From contig JAITLF010000224.1 of NCBI GenBank assembly GCA_031278025.1, positions 1 to 36,910 on the forward strand: DNA of 36,910 nucleotides. The letters run 5' to 3'. Made by a program: the position numbers and the translations under genes. The stretch's first letter is position 1. Each line of letters opens with the position of its first letter. The stretch comes from Treponema sp. (GTDB lineage: Bacteria; Spirochaetota; Spirochaetia; Treponematales; Breznakiellaceae). Positions 1 through 6,763 of this stretch are shown here, piece after piece. The notes beneath the pieces were generated by a model that worked only from the letters and a program-made list of their open reading frames with translations, had not been told where the DNA came from and searched no databases.

Positions 1-229
1 ACCGGCTGGAAAAGTTTTACCGCCCCCTGTAAAAGTTTTCCAACCGGTTAAAAAAGTTTTTTAACCGGTTATAACAGGTTTACCGCCCCCTGTAAGGCCC
101 CGCAGCCGGCTGGAAAACCGTTATAACCGGTTAGAAAAGTTTTATAACCGGTTGGAAAAGTTTTACCGCCCCCTGTAAAAGTTTTATAACCGGTTATAAA
201 AGGGTTACCGCCGCCGCCGGCGGCGGTAA
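1..229. repeat. 21-bp tandem array L1 (ten units) with adjoining hairpin
   Basis: A 9-bp core, AAAAGTTTT or a close variant, starts at 10, 31, 52, 73, 94, 114, 135, 156, 177 and 198. This is a 21-bp period with one single-base slip. The remaining 12 bp come in two main kinds: ACCGCCCCCTGT (after the cores at 10, 73, 156) and the palindrome-like ATAACCGGTTAT family (31, 52, 114, 135, 177). The unit at 94 is degenerate. The array ends against a perfect hairpin at 205-229 (arms TTACCGCCGCC and GGCGGCGGTAA, 3-nt loop). It may extend left beyond the window. No convincing gene was found in 1-332; the frames that stay open do so because 21 is a multiple of three. Confidence 0.9.
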
Positions 230-295
230 GGAAACCTGTGGCGGCCGCTCCCTGAGAATGTTTAATGCGCCCGCCTCCGTTCCGCCCGCCGTTAA

Positions 296-325
296 TTGAC
301 ACGTCTCCCGGCGCCGTCTTAATGT
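296..325 (+). promoter_or_regulatory. Candidate promoter for a leaderless lipoprotein mRNA
   Basis: TTGACA at 296-301 is followed 18 bp later by TAATGT at 320-325. The -10-like box ends only 7 nt before the ATG at 333, and no Shine-Dalgarno sequence precedes that ATG. The predicted transcription start therefore falls on or next to the start codon. The -10 match is only 4 of 6. Confidence 0.45.
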
Positions 326-332
326 CGTACCT

Positions 333-1538
333 ATGAAGTTTTTACCCCCCGCCCTGGTTTCGCTGATCCTGCTTTTGTGCGGCTGTAATAACGAACAGAT
401 CCTTTCGGTTAGCCGGGAGGATCTGTTCAGCCTTGATATAGGGCGCCTGGAAGATCAACTCGATCTTTTCAACATTGAAGGAGGCCGGAGCGTACAGAAA
501 ACTTCCCTGGCCATGCGGGACGGCCTGTTTTATATCGCCAACGGAACCGGGGAGAAGATAGTCCGCTATACGTCCTATGGAGACCTGCTGTTCATGATTT
601 ATAATGATGAAACAAACCCGCCGCCCCTTTCCCTGCGGCCTTTGGGCGAACACGCCGGATCCGTAACCCGCTGGGCGCTGACCTATCCCCTCCGCAGTCC
701 CGGCGCCATAGCGGTGGATTCCCGTAAACACATCTACGCCGAAGACCGGCTCCCCTACGAGCGCCACAGTTTCGATACGAAAAACAAAGCCCTCCTGGAC
801 AGCATAATCCTTCATTTTGACGCTGACGGCAGGTTTGTGGGGTACCTGGGTCAGGAAGGGGCTGGGGGAACCCCGTTTCCCCGGATCAACGGCGTCTTCA
901 TCACTATCCAGGATGAACTGGCCGTGATATGCCGCCTTCCCCAGGGATGGCACATCTATTGGTTTGACAACGAAGGGGTACCCCTCTACCAGATCCCCCT
1001 GCCGGACAAGGCCTTTCCCATACCCCAAGACCGATCCGGGGTATTTCCCTCGGTGGACGCCATCGCGGCCGCGCCGGATGCCAGGCGGCTGTTCATAAAG
1101 GTGGATTACTACCGGGACATCCTTGATGAATACACCAATACCCGGACCGGGAATGAAGGCGATGGTTCGGTCATCTGGATCATGAACGTGGAAGACGGCT
1201 CTTACGCCGGCACCATAGAGGTTCCCTTCTTCGAATATACCGTCATCGCAAACAACCGCCGGGTAACCGAAAATCTTTTTTATTCCATGCTGGGGGTCAT
1301 CAGGGACAACCGTATCTTCCTATCGTTTCCGGTGGAGGGCGGCTATTCCATTCTTATCCTTTCCGCCGATTCCCGGGAACAGCGCCGGGGGTTTATTCAG
1401 GTTGATAATGAAGAACTCTGGTTTAATACGTTTTATGTGTCCGAAGACGGCATACTCTCTGGCCTTTTGGCGACCAACTGGGAAGTAAAGATGGTTTGGT
1501 GGCGTACCGACCGCCTGGCCACAGAGATCGCGCCGTAA
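333..1538 (+). CDS. Lipoprotein with beta-propeller-like sequence, function unknown
   Basis: This 401-residue protein starts with a hydrophobic signal peptide ending in L-C-G-C, so Cys18 is the probable lipidated residue, and the protein is expected on a membrane facing the periplasm or the surface. The body has several stretches of the kind G-A-I-A-V-D-S followed by an aromatic strand, recalling NHL or six-bladed beta-propeller repeats. Examples are near residues 60-90 (signal-like F-Y-I-A-N-G-T-G-E) and near 125-140. No catalytic motif is visible. The ATG at 333 has no ribosome-binding site but sits just after a promoter-like sequence. The gene stands alone, with a repeat-rich leader of the next gene downstream. 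I recognise only the general architecture; a role in envelope sensing or scaffolding would be a guess. Confidence 0.7.
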   Translation: MKFLPPALVSLILLLCGCNNEQILSVSREDLFSLDIGRLEDQLDLFNIEGGRSVQKTSLAMRDGLFYIANGTGEKIVRYTSYGDLLFMIYNDETNPPPLSLRPLGEHAGSVTRWALTYPLRSPGAIAVDSRKHIYAEDRLPYERHSFDTKNKALLDSIILHFDADGRFVGYLGQEGAGGTPFPRINGVFITIQDELAVICRLPQGWHIYWFDNEGVPLYQIPLPDKAFPIPQDRSGVFPSVDAIAAAPDARRLFIKVDYYRDILDEYTNTRTGNEGDGSVIWIMNVEDGSYAGTIEVPFFEYTVIANNRRVTENLFYSMLGVIRDNRIFLSFPVEGGYSILILSADSREQRRGFIQVDNEELWFNTFYVSEDGILSGLLATNWEVKMVWWRTDRLATEIAP

Positions 1539-1557
1539 TACCGGCGCCCTGCTATCG

Positions 1558-1645
1558 CAAGGGAAGGAATGATAGGGAAGGAATGTATGAGAGAAGGAAT
1601 GTATAGAGAAGGAATGTATAGAAAAGGAATGATAGGGAAGGAAAG
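1558..1645 (+). repeat. Stuttered SD-plus-ATG repeat in front of nnrD/nnrE
   Basis: Six imperfect copies, 14-16 bp apart, of GRRAAGGAATG-type sequence run up to the real start codon. Each copy contains a Shine-Dalgarno-like AAGGA, and the first five each carry an ATG. The last copy (GGGAAGGAAAG) is the ribosome-binding site of the gene that begins at 1646. Confidence 0.8.
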
Positions 1646-3205
1646 ATGATGAAGTTAATTACCGCCGAAACCGCCCGGGCCCTGGATGCCGAAGCTGCCG
1701 CGTCCTGGGGCCTTGATCCCTTTGCCCTGGTAGAAGCCGCGGGCCGCGTCTGCGCCCGTGTTTTTACCGGAGGGTTCCCCGGGTTTTTCTCTTGTCCCAA
1801 GCCCCCGGCCATAGCCGTGGCTGCGGGTTCCGGTAACAACGCCGCCGACGCCATGGTCATGCTCCGCTCCCTCATCCTGGAAGGCGCAGCCCTGGCCGGG
1901 ACCTCCCTCGTGCTGATAAACCGCCTTCCTGCCGAAGGCGAGCGGAATCCCCGCTCCGAGGCTTTCCGCTCCCTGGCGGCAATGGGGGTCCCCGTTCAGG
2001 TCTATCCGCCTGAAACCCCCGATGACAAGGGCCTTCTGGCCCGGGCGGATATACTTATTGACGGAATTGCCGGTACGGGCCTCCGGGGCCCTCTGCGGGA
2101 TGCCGCCCTCGCCCTGGTCCAGGCGGTCAATAGCCTGCGGAACCCCCGCCCCTTTGTTCTTGCCATTGATGCGCCTTCTGGGAATTCCGATTCCTGGGAG
2201 CCGGGTATGCCCATCATGGAAGCCGACGCTACCCTGGGGATAGAGCCCATGAAGCTCGCCCTCTACAAGCCCGCCGCCCGGCGTTTTGCCGGGGCCATCC
2301 TGCCTGTGGGGGGCGTTTTTCCCGCCCCGCTGGTAACCCGCTTTGAGGGGGCGGAACGCCTGTGCTGGGAAACCGTCCGTAACCGGCTCCTTCCCATCCG
2401 TCCGGACGCCTACAAATACGACCGGGGTGTCGCCGAAATCCGCGCCGGTTCCCCCGGCAGCGCCGGGGCCGCCCGCATCGCCGCCAAAGGCGCCCAGGCC
2501 GCCGGCGCGGGGATCGTCCGCCTCCTGGTGGATGAGGGGCTTTACCCCATCCTGGCCCATGACGCGGGAGGCGTCATGACCGCCGTGAACGGAAGCCCGG
2601 CGGATGATTCCCAGCGGTTCACGCCCGACGCGGTACTGTTGGGTCCCGGCTGGGGAACCGGCGCGGACAGGAAGGGGCTTCTGGAAACGGCTCTCAAGCG
2701 GGAAGGGGAGGGGACCCCCCTCATCCTGGATGCCGACGCCATTGCCCTGGCCCGGGGCCTCGTGTTTAGCGGCAGGGCCATCCTGACCCCTCATCCCGGG
2801 GAATTTGCCGCCTTTACCGGCCTTTCCCGTGAGGGGATCCTTACCGATCCGGTCCCCGTGCTCAGGGAAACCGCCCGTCAAATCCGGGGAACCATTCTTT
2901 TTAAGGGACATGTGCTTTACGTAGCGGCTTCTGACGGACGGCTGGGAATACTGGACGGCATGAACCCCGCCCTGGCTTCAGGCGGAAGCGGGGATCTCCT
3001 GGCGGGCTTCTGCGCGGCCCTGGCCGCCCGCATGGCGAGGGCCGGGAACTTCGATGGGTATACCTGCGCCGCCGTTGCCGCAGGCCTTCTTATAGCGTCC
3101 GCCTCCGCTTCGGAAAACGCCCGCCGCTTCTTTGATCCCGCGGACCTCGCGGACACCGCCGCCTCCCTGTCGGGGGAAGCCTGGCTTAGGGAAGCCTGGC
3201 TTTAA
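1646..3205 (+). CDS. nnrD: Bifunctional NAD(P)H-hydrate epimerase / ADP-dependent NAD(P)HX dehydratase
   Basis: This 519-residue cytoplasmic repair enzyme fuses two domains. The N-terminal YjeF_N domain (about 1-215) epimerises R and S NAD(P)HX; its usual G-x-G-N-N-G-G-D loop reads GSGNNAADAM here, near residue 62. The C-terminal ribokinase-like domain (about 235-510) dehydrates S-NAD(P)HX using ADP. It shows GPGWGTG near 331, D-A-D-A near 362, TPHPGEF near 380 and the catalytic GGSGDLLAGF near 446. Length and domain order match the usual fused NnrD/NnrE. The start at the double ATG (1646/1649) follows GGGAAGGAAAG. The C-terminus (EAWLREAWL) is encoded by a short DNA repeat that runs through the stop codon, so the last residues are probably recent additions. 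Confidence 0.93.
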   Translation: MMKLITAETARALDAEAAASWGLDPFALVEAAGRVCARVFTGGFPGFFSCPKPPAIAVAAGSGNNAADAMVMLRSLILEGAALAGTSLVLINRLPAEGERNPRSEAFRSLAAMGVPVQVYPPETPDDKGLLARADILIDGIAGTGLRGPLRDAALALVQAVNSLRNPRPFVLAIDAPSGNSDSWEPGMPIMEADATLGIEPMKLALYKPAARRFAGAILPVGGVFPAPLVTRFEGAERLCWETVRNRLLPIRPDAYKYDRGVAEIRAGSPGSAGAARIAAKGAQAAGAGIVRLLVDEGLYPILAHDAGGVMTAVNGSPADDSQRFTPDAVLLGPGWGTGADRKGLLETALKREGEGTPLILDADAIALARGLVFSGRAILTPHPGEFAAFTGLSREGILTDPVPVLRETARQIRGTILFKGHVLYVAASDGRLGILDGMNPALASGGSGDLLAGFCAALAARMARAGNFDGYTCAAVAAGLLIASASASENARRFFDPADLADTAASLSGEAWLREAWL

Positions 3206-3238
3206 GGAAGCCTGGCTTTAAGGAAGCCTGGCTTAGAG
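3176..3238. repeat. 15-16 bp tandem repeat shared by two convergent stop codons
   Basis: GAAGCCTGGCTT(TA)AG is repeated four times, starting at 3176, 3191, 3207 and 3223. It supplies the last codons and the stop of the plus-strand gene. Its last copy supplies the minus-strand stop codon (TAA read from 3235 to 3233) of the convergent aminotransferase gene. Confidence 0.85.
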
Positions 3239-4429
3239 GCATACCAAATTCCGGCGTTTGAGCGCCTTGAACAGGCGTTCCAGGGCTTCTTCCAGCACGC
3301 CGGAGGGGCAGGCGATGTTTATCCGTTCAAAACCCCGGCCTTCGGCCCCAAATAGAGCGCCTTCGTCCAGGAACAGTTCCGCGTCATGGATCAGGAATCG
3401 TTCAAGGGCCTTGTAATCCAGGGCCAGGGCCCGGAAATCCATCCATGCCAGGTAGGTTCCTTCCAGGGGAAAGACCCGAATCATGGGGAGGTTTTTTGCC
3501 ATAAAATCTTTAAGGAGCCGGTAATTTACGGCGATAACCTGAAGAAGTTCGTCCAGCCACTCCTCGCCTTGGGTATAGGCAATTTCACACGTTTTAAGGC
3601 CCAAAACGCCGGGATTGTGAAAGGCGCTTTTTGATACCTGTGCTTGAAGTTTGTCCCGAAGTTCCCTGTTGGGAATGATGATGTTCGATAGCTGCATACC
3701 CGCCAGGTTAAAGGTTTTGCTGGGGGCGGTGCATACCACACTGTTTTGAGCAGCCTCTTCCGAGAGGGCAGCGTAAACGGTGTGGGTAAAGCCGGGCAGC
3801 AGGATGTCGAAATGTATTTCATCGGAAATTACCAAAACATCATTGCGAAGGCATATCTCCGCCACCCGCAGAAGTTCCCCTCTTGTCCACACCCGGCCCA
3901 CGGGGTTATGGGGGCTGCAAAAGATGAGCAGCTTGTTCCGGGCCTTCCGGGCCTTTTCTTCAAGCGCCGGGTAATCAATGGTATAGGTCATCCCGTCCTG
4001 AACGAGGGGGACCCTCACTAATTCCCTGTCGTTTTCAACTACCGCTGTGGTAAAGGGGTAGTAGACCGGCGGCATGATAATGACCCCGTCGCCCTTTTCC
4101 GTATAGGCCGTTACCCCGTTATACAGGGCGGGAATCACTCCGGGAGTCTGAATCATCCATTCTTCCCTGACTTCCCAGTCATGCCGCCGTTTCATCCAAT
4201 TGACGACCGGCTGTAAATACGCCGGGGTTGTAACCGCGTATCCCAGGACCGAACGGTCCAGGAAATCTTTGAGTCCCGCAACGATTTCAGGCTGAATTGG
4301 AAACTCCATATCCGCAACTGAGAGGGGAACGGTCTGTGGGGATACATCCGCCTTTTTTCTGTACATAGCTTCCCACTTTGAAGAACCGGTCCCTTTTCTC
4401 GTTATCTGTGTAGTAAAATCATATTTCAT
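3233..4429 (-). CDS. patB: MalY/PatB-family PLP aminotransferase (probable cystathionine beta-lyase)
   Basis: This 398-residue cytoplasmic fold-type I PLP enzyme belongs to the MalY/PatB group, which mostly cleaves cystathionine or cysteine to a thiol or sulfide, ammonia and a 2-oxo acid. Seen here: the N-terminal P-L-S-V-A-D-M-E-F-P motif typical of the group, S-P-H-N-P-V-G-R-V-W in the middle, S-D-E-I-H-F-D, and the Schiff-base lysine in A-P-S-K-T-F-N-L-A-G (Lys near 238). The length is normal. A GGGAGA Shine-Dalgarno sequence precedes the ATG. The gene is divergent from a YheO-type regulator, which suggests control by it. The exact substrate, whether cystathionine, cysteine, a D-amino acid or an amino-group donor, cannot be read from sequence. 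Confidence 0.85.
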   Translation of the reverse strand: MKYDFTTQITRKGTGSSKWEAMYRKKADVSPQTVPLSVADMEFPIQPEIVAGLKDFLDRSVLGYAVTTPAYLQPVVNWMKRRHDWEVREEWMIQTPGVIPALYNGVTAYTEKGDGVIIMPPVYYPFTTAVVENDRELVRVPLVQDGMTYTIDYPALEEKARKARNKLLIFCSPHNPVGRVWTRGELLRVAEICLRNDVLVISDEIHFDILLPGFTHTVYAALSEEAAQNSVVCTAPSKTFNLAGMQLSNIIIPNRELRDKLQAQVSKSAFHNPGVLGLKTCEIAYTQGEEWLDELLQVIAVNYRLLKDFMAKNLPMIRVFPLEGTYLAWMDFRALALDYKALERFLIHDAELFLDEGALFGAEGRGFERINIACPSGVLEEALERLFKALKRRNLVCL

Positions 4430-4507
4430 CGCCTGTCTCCCAGATTCCAGTATAACCGGGAATCTATGAGAGCCGCAATGTCGGAAACATTCAGCGGGGC
4501 AGGAGGG

Positions 4508-4531
4508 CCAATAATAAGTTTTTATTATTGG
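4508..4531. promoter_or_regulatory. Inverted repeat upstream of patB, possible operator
   Basis: CCAATAATAA at 4508-4517 and TTATTATTGG at 4522-4531 form a perfect 10-bp inverted repeat with a 4-bp centre. It lies in the divergent region on the patB side, close to where a patB transcript should start. It could be an operator or a 5'-leader hairpin. The TTATTAT-type half-site recurs near 4557 and in the palindrome at 4579-4615. Confidence 0.5.
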
Positions 4532-4575
4532 ACACTATATAATATTCGATAAACCTTTATTATGACCATTTCAAT

Positions 4576-4603
4576 TTGCCATAATAAATTACTATGGTAT
4601 AAT
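4576..4603 (+). promoter_or_regulatory. Promoter of the YheO-type regulator gene, leaderless
   Basis: TTGCCA (4576-4581) and TATAAT (4598-4603) are separated by 16 bp. The -10 box ends 8 nt before the ATG at 4612. There is no Shine-Dalgarno sequence, so translation probably starts at the very 5' end of the mRNA. Confidence 0.7.
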
Positions 4604-4615
4604 AATTTATTATGG
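4579..4615. promoter_or_regulatory. 12-bp inverted repeat around the -10 box, probable autoregulatory operator
   Basis: CCATAATAAATT (4579-4590) and AATTTATTATGG (4604-4615) are exact reverse complements, 13 bp apart. The -10 box lies between the arms and the right arm covers the ATG of the regulator. A protein bound here would block both transcription and start-codon use, so autoregulation is a reasonable inference. Confidence 0.6.
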
Positions 4616-5028
4616 ATTTTATGGATGTTGCCGCCCGGATGGTGGAATTTTTGGGGAAGGCGTGCGGAAGAACCTGCGAGGTTGTTTTGCAGGATTTACG
4701 GCCCGGAAAGATGTGCATAGTGGCTATAGCCAACGGCCATATCAGCGGACGAGCCGTCGGGGCTCCGCTGACCGATTTGGCCCTCAGATTGATAACCCAG
4801 GGGGTCTGGAAAACAACGGACCATATATGCAACTACGAGGGCAAGACCAGGGATAACCGCACCCTTCATTCCTCAACCTTCTTTATAAAAAACGAAGGAA
4901 ACCTTTTGGGTATGCTCAGCGTGAATGTGGATGTCAGTCAGTATACCCGTATTAGTGACGATATCCTGGGCCTTGCCGGGTTAAGCCCTGCGGCTTCCCT
5001 GCCCTCCGCCGACGGGAGCCAGACGTAA
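4612..5028 (+). CDS. YheO-type regulator, N-terminal PAS-like half (interrupted gene)
   Basis: The 138 residues correspond to the PAS-like YheO domain (about 1-125) of YheO/DauR-type transcription factors, including H-I-S-G-R-A-V-G-A-P-L-T-D and the following N-Y-E-G-K-T-R-D-N-R-T-L-H-S-S-T-F-F-I segment. The reading frame ends at TAA (5026-5028). The same frame then continues, with no frameshift, into the DNA-binding domain that normally completes such a protein. With the stop read through, the product would be about 230 residues, the usual family size. Either the gene carries a nonsense mutation or assembly error, or the stop is bypassed, or the two halves work as separate chains. Neighbour context suggests it governs the divergent patB-like gene. 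No ribosome-binding site; see the leaderless promoter. Confidence 0.75.
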   Translation: MDFMDVAARMVEFLGKACGRTCEVVLQDLRPGKMCIVAIANGHISGRAVGAPLTDLALRLITQGVWKTTDHICNYEGKTRDNRTLHSSTFFIKNEGNLLGMLSVNVDVSQYTRISDDILGLAGLSPAASLPSADGSQT

Positions 5029-5043
5029 AATTTCTACGACAAC

Positions 5044-5307
5044 ATGGAAGAAATCAGTAAATCGGTCTTTAAGGAATTACAAGCGGAAGACGCTTCGGAG
5101 CGCCTCTCCCAGGAGGAGCGGCTTGCGATCATCGAACGGCTCATGGATAGGGGGATATTCCTCTTAAGGGGATCGGTGAGCAGCGTGGCGCAAAAACTAC
5201 GGTGTTCCGAAGCAAGTTTGTACCGATATATAAGCATAATCACCAAGAAGCGGGGGAAGAACCATGGCGGAACAGCCGGACACGTCCCGGGAACGGGAAA
5301 CTCTTAA
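5044..5307 (+). CDS. YheO-type regulator, C-terminal HTH half (interrupted gene)
   Basis: This 87-residue segment contains the YheO-type helix-turn-helix domain: L-S-Q-E-E-R-L-A-I-I-E-R-L, then G-S-V-S-S-V-A-Q-K-L, then a recognition-helix-like S-E-A-S-L-Y-R-Y-I-S (about residues 20-65). It is in the same frame as the upstream PAS-like half, five sense codons after the TAA. No Shine-Dalgarno sequence lies before the ATG at 5044, so independent translation looks weak. Its 3' end overlaps the next gene by 44 nt. The tail after the HTH, roughly residues 68-87, is low-complexity and probably not conserved. Most likely it is the remnant or continuation of the regulator at 4612. Confidence 0.6.
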   Translation: MEEISKSVFKELQAEDASERLSQEERLAIIERLMDRGIFLLRGSVSSVAQKLRCSEASLYRYISIITKKRGKNHGGTAGHVPGTGNS

Positions 5308-5896
5308 CACAAAGCCCGATGGCCGGACGGGTTTCTCCGGCGGCGAAGAGCCAAACCAGGATATCGTTTTCCATTATTCCCGGGAAAGGCGTCTTGCCCG
5401 GGCTTCCCAAGCGGTCCGGGACCTTTACGATACCTCTCCGTCATCCCGGCCTACCCTGTACAAGGCCCTTACGGGCGGGACCCGGTCAGGGGCCATGTTG
5501 CTCATCACTATTGTCGTTGTTTCTTTTGTATTGATGTTCCTTTCACGGGGCCTCAAAGCAAGCGGCGGGGCAAAGTTGGCCGGGAATACTCTTACCGTTT
5601 CGGCCATGAGCTTTCCCGCGCACGAGGAAAAAGACGAAGCGTCTGCTACCTACGTCGCGGCCCTCAAGAAAGCGGATTCCGAAAAGGCGTATACCGGGCC
5701 GGTGGATGTCGCGGTCTCGATATACCAAAAAGAGGGCGGGGCTGGGGAGGATATACCCATAGCGGCGCGCCGGATCTTCTTTACCCTTGAGCCGGAGGAG
5801 GATTTCCGGTTCTCCGTTCCGTTTACCGGACCGGAACTTATCCTGGTTTTCCGCGCCCAAGAGGAACTGGCCACCCTGCGGGTAAAACCTGAATGA
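5264..5896 (+). CDS. Single-pass membrane-anchored protein, function unknown
   Basis: The 210-residue protein has a charged N-terminal cytoplasmic part (about 1-75), one hydrophobic segment at about 77-93, and a C-terminal domain (about 100-210) rich in beta-type sequence that should lie outside the inner membrane. No cysteine lipobox, enzymatic motif or known domain was recognised. The start has a good ribosome-binding site (GGGGGAAG, 4 nt before the ATG). It overlaps the end of the regulator fragment, so it may be co-transcribed with it. It looks like a lineage-specific spirochaete membrane protein. Confidence 0.7.
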   Translation: MAEQPDTSRERETLNTKPDGRTGFSGGEEPNQDIVFHYSRERRLARASQAVRDLYDTSPSSRPTLYKALTGGTRSGAMLLITIVVVSFVLMFLSRGLKASGGAKLAGNTLTVSAMSFPAHEEKDEASATYVAALKKADSEKAYTGPVDVAVSIYQKEGGAGEDIPIAARRIFFTLEPEEDFRFSVPFTGPELILVFRAQEELATLRVKPE

Positions 5897-5929
5897 GCGC
5901 TGTTTTTATTTCCGGCTTTTAATTTTTCG

Positions 5930-5945
5930 TATAATTATTTATACT
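5930..5945 (+). promoter_or_regulatory. Candidate -10 boxes before the small membrane protein gene
   Basis: TATAAT (5930-5935) and TATACT (5940-5945) precede the ATG at 5955, the second by 9 nt. No Shine-Dalgarno sequence is present, which fits the leaderless arrangement seen elsewhere in the window. The matching -35 boxes are poor. Confidence 0.35.
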
Positions 5946-5954
5946 TAGCTAATC

Positions 5955-6365
5955 ATGATTCAGTTTTATTTTCTGTCTATACTGTTTAACGCTCTTACGG
6001 GATATATCCTGAGCATTGAACAAAACGAAGACGAAGATTCTCTGGAAGGGGGGATCAAATTGTCCTTTCGTAATGGTACGTTCCGCCTTGTCCTGGGAGT
6101 TTTGACCATGGTAACGGGGCTGTTGAAGCTCCTGTCTTCCACACGGGGGGATATACCGGTTATAGGGGATATTGTCCCGGCTATAGTGGGTCTTGGGGCT
6201 GGATTTATCCTGATTTTTGAGTATTACAATACCCGGTCGGCCCTGAATACCGAAAAATCGGAAAAGCTCGCCCTGTTCCTGGCACACAACAAACGGTGGA
6301 TGGGTTTTATTGCCCTTGCGTCGGCGGCCCTTCACTTCCTGTTTCCATCGGTACTGTTCCTTTAA
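5955..6365 (+). CDS. Four-helix integral membrane protein, function unknown
   Basis: 136 residues with four predicted membrane segments at about 1-19, 43-60, 68-91 and 115-136. An acidic loop (E-Q-N-E-D-E-D-S-L-E) follows the first segment. No conserved catalytic residues or named domain were recognised. Its TAA stop shares one base with the ATG of the next gene (TAATG), so translation of the Nudix enzyme is probably coupled to it. There is no ribosome-binding site; a -10-like TATACT lies 9 nt upstream. Confidence 0.7.
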   Translation: MIQFYFLSILFNALTGYILSIEQNEDEDSLEGGIKLSFRNGTFRLVLGVLTMVTGLLKLLSSTRGDIPVIGDIVPAIVGLGAGFILIFEYYNTRSALNTEKSEKLALFLAHNKRWMGFIALASAALHFLFPSVLFL

Positions 6366-6763
6366 TGGCCGCTACCCAGTATTCCGTCGCGGGTATCGCG
6401 GTAGAAGACGGCAAAGTTTTTGTAGCCCGGCGTATCCCCGGCGGCGACTTGGGGGGCAAGTGGGAATTCCCCGGCGGGAAGGTGGAAACGGGAGAATCCG
6501 ACGAAGAAGCCCTGGTTCGTGAATTCCAGGAGGAATTTTCCGTAACCGTCAGGCCCGGCTCCTTTCTGGCAAGCGCCTCTTTTGAACATCACGGGAAAAC
6601 CAGGGTACTCCGGGCTTACCAGGTGTACCTGGAAAGCCGGGACTTTGCCCTTTCGGAACATACCGAATGGGACTGGGTTTCCCCGGAAGCGATTGCCGGA
6701 TTTGACTTTGCCGATTCGGACCGGAAACTGCTCCCGGAATTAGAAAGACGCCTTCAGGGTTAA
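6365..6763 (+). CDS. mutT: Nudix hydrolase, MutT-like (8-oxo-dGTP type)
   Basis: This 132-residue cytoplasmic enzyme should hydrolyse a nucleoside diphosphate linked to X, most likely oxidised dGTP. The Nudix box lies at about 38-60: G38, E44, R52-E53, E56-E57, with Ser59 where the consensus has glycine. The G-K-W-E-F-P-G-G context before the box and E-W-D-W-V near 101 are typical of MutT. The ATG at 6365 overlaps the upstream stop by one base. A longer reading from 6296 would lie inside the previous gene and is unlikely. The end runs 24 bp into the convergent omptin-like gene. Confidence 0.88.
   Translation: MAATQYSVAGIAVEDGKVFVARRIPGGDLGGKWEFPGGKVETGESDEEALVREFQEEFSVTVRPGSFLASASFEHHGKTRVLRAYQVYLESRDFALSEHTEWDWVSPEAIAGFDFADSDRKLLPELERRLQG

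Noticed and set aside
10..206. CRISPR-like or other guide-array reading of L1 (9-bp constant part, 12-bp variable part).
   Set aside because: The 12-bp modules recur as only two types, the constant part is very short, and no cas or comparable effector gene lies nearby.
1655..2911. 418-codon minus-strand frame opposite nnrD.
   Set aside because: It is antisense to a clear enzyme gene, rich in Gly/Pro/Arg as expected for the shadow of GC-rich coding DNA, and matches no known domain.
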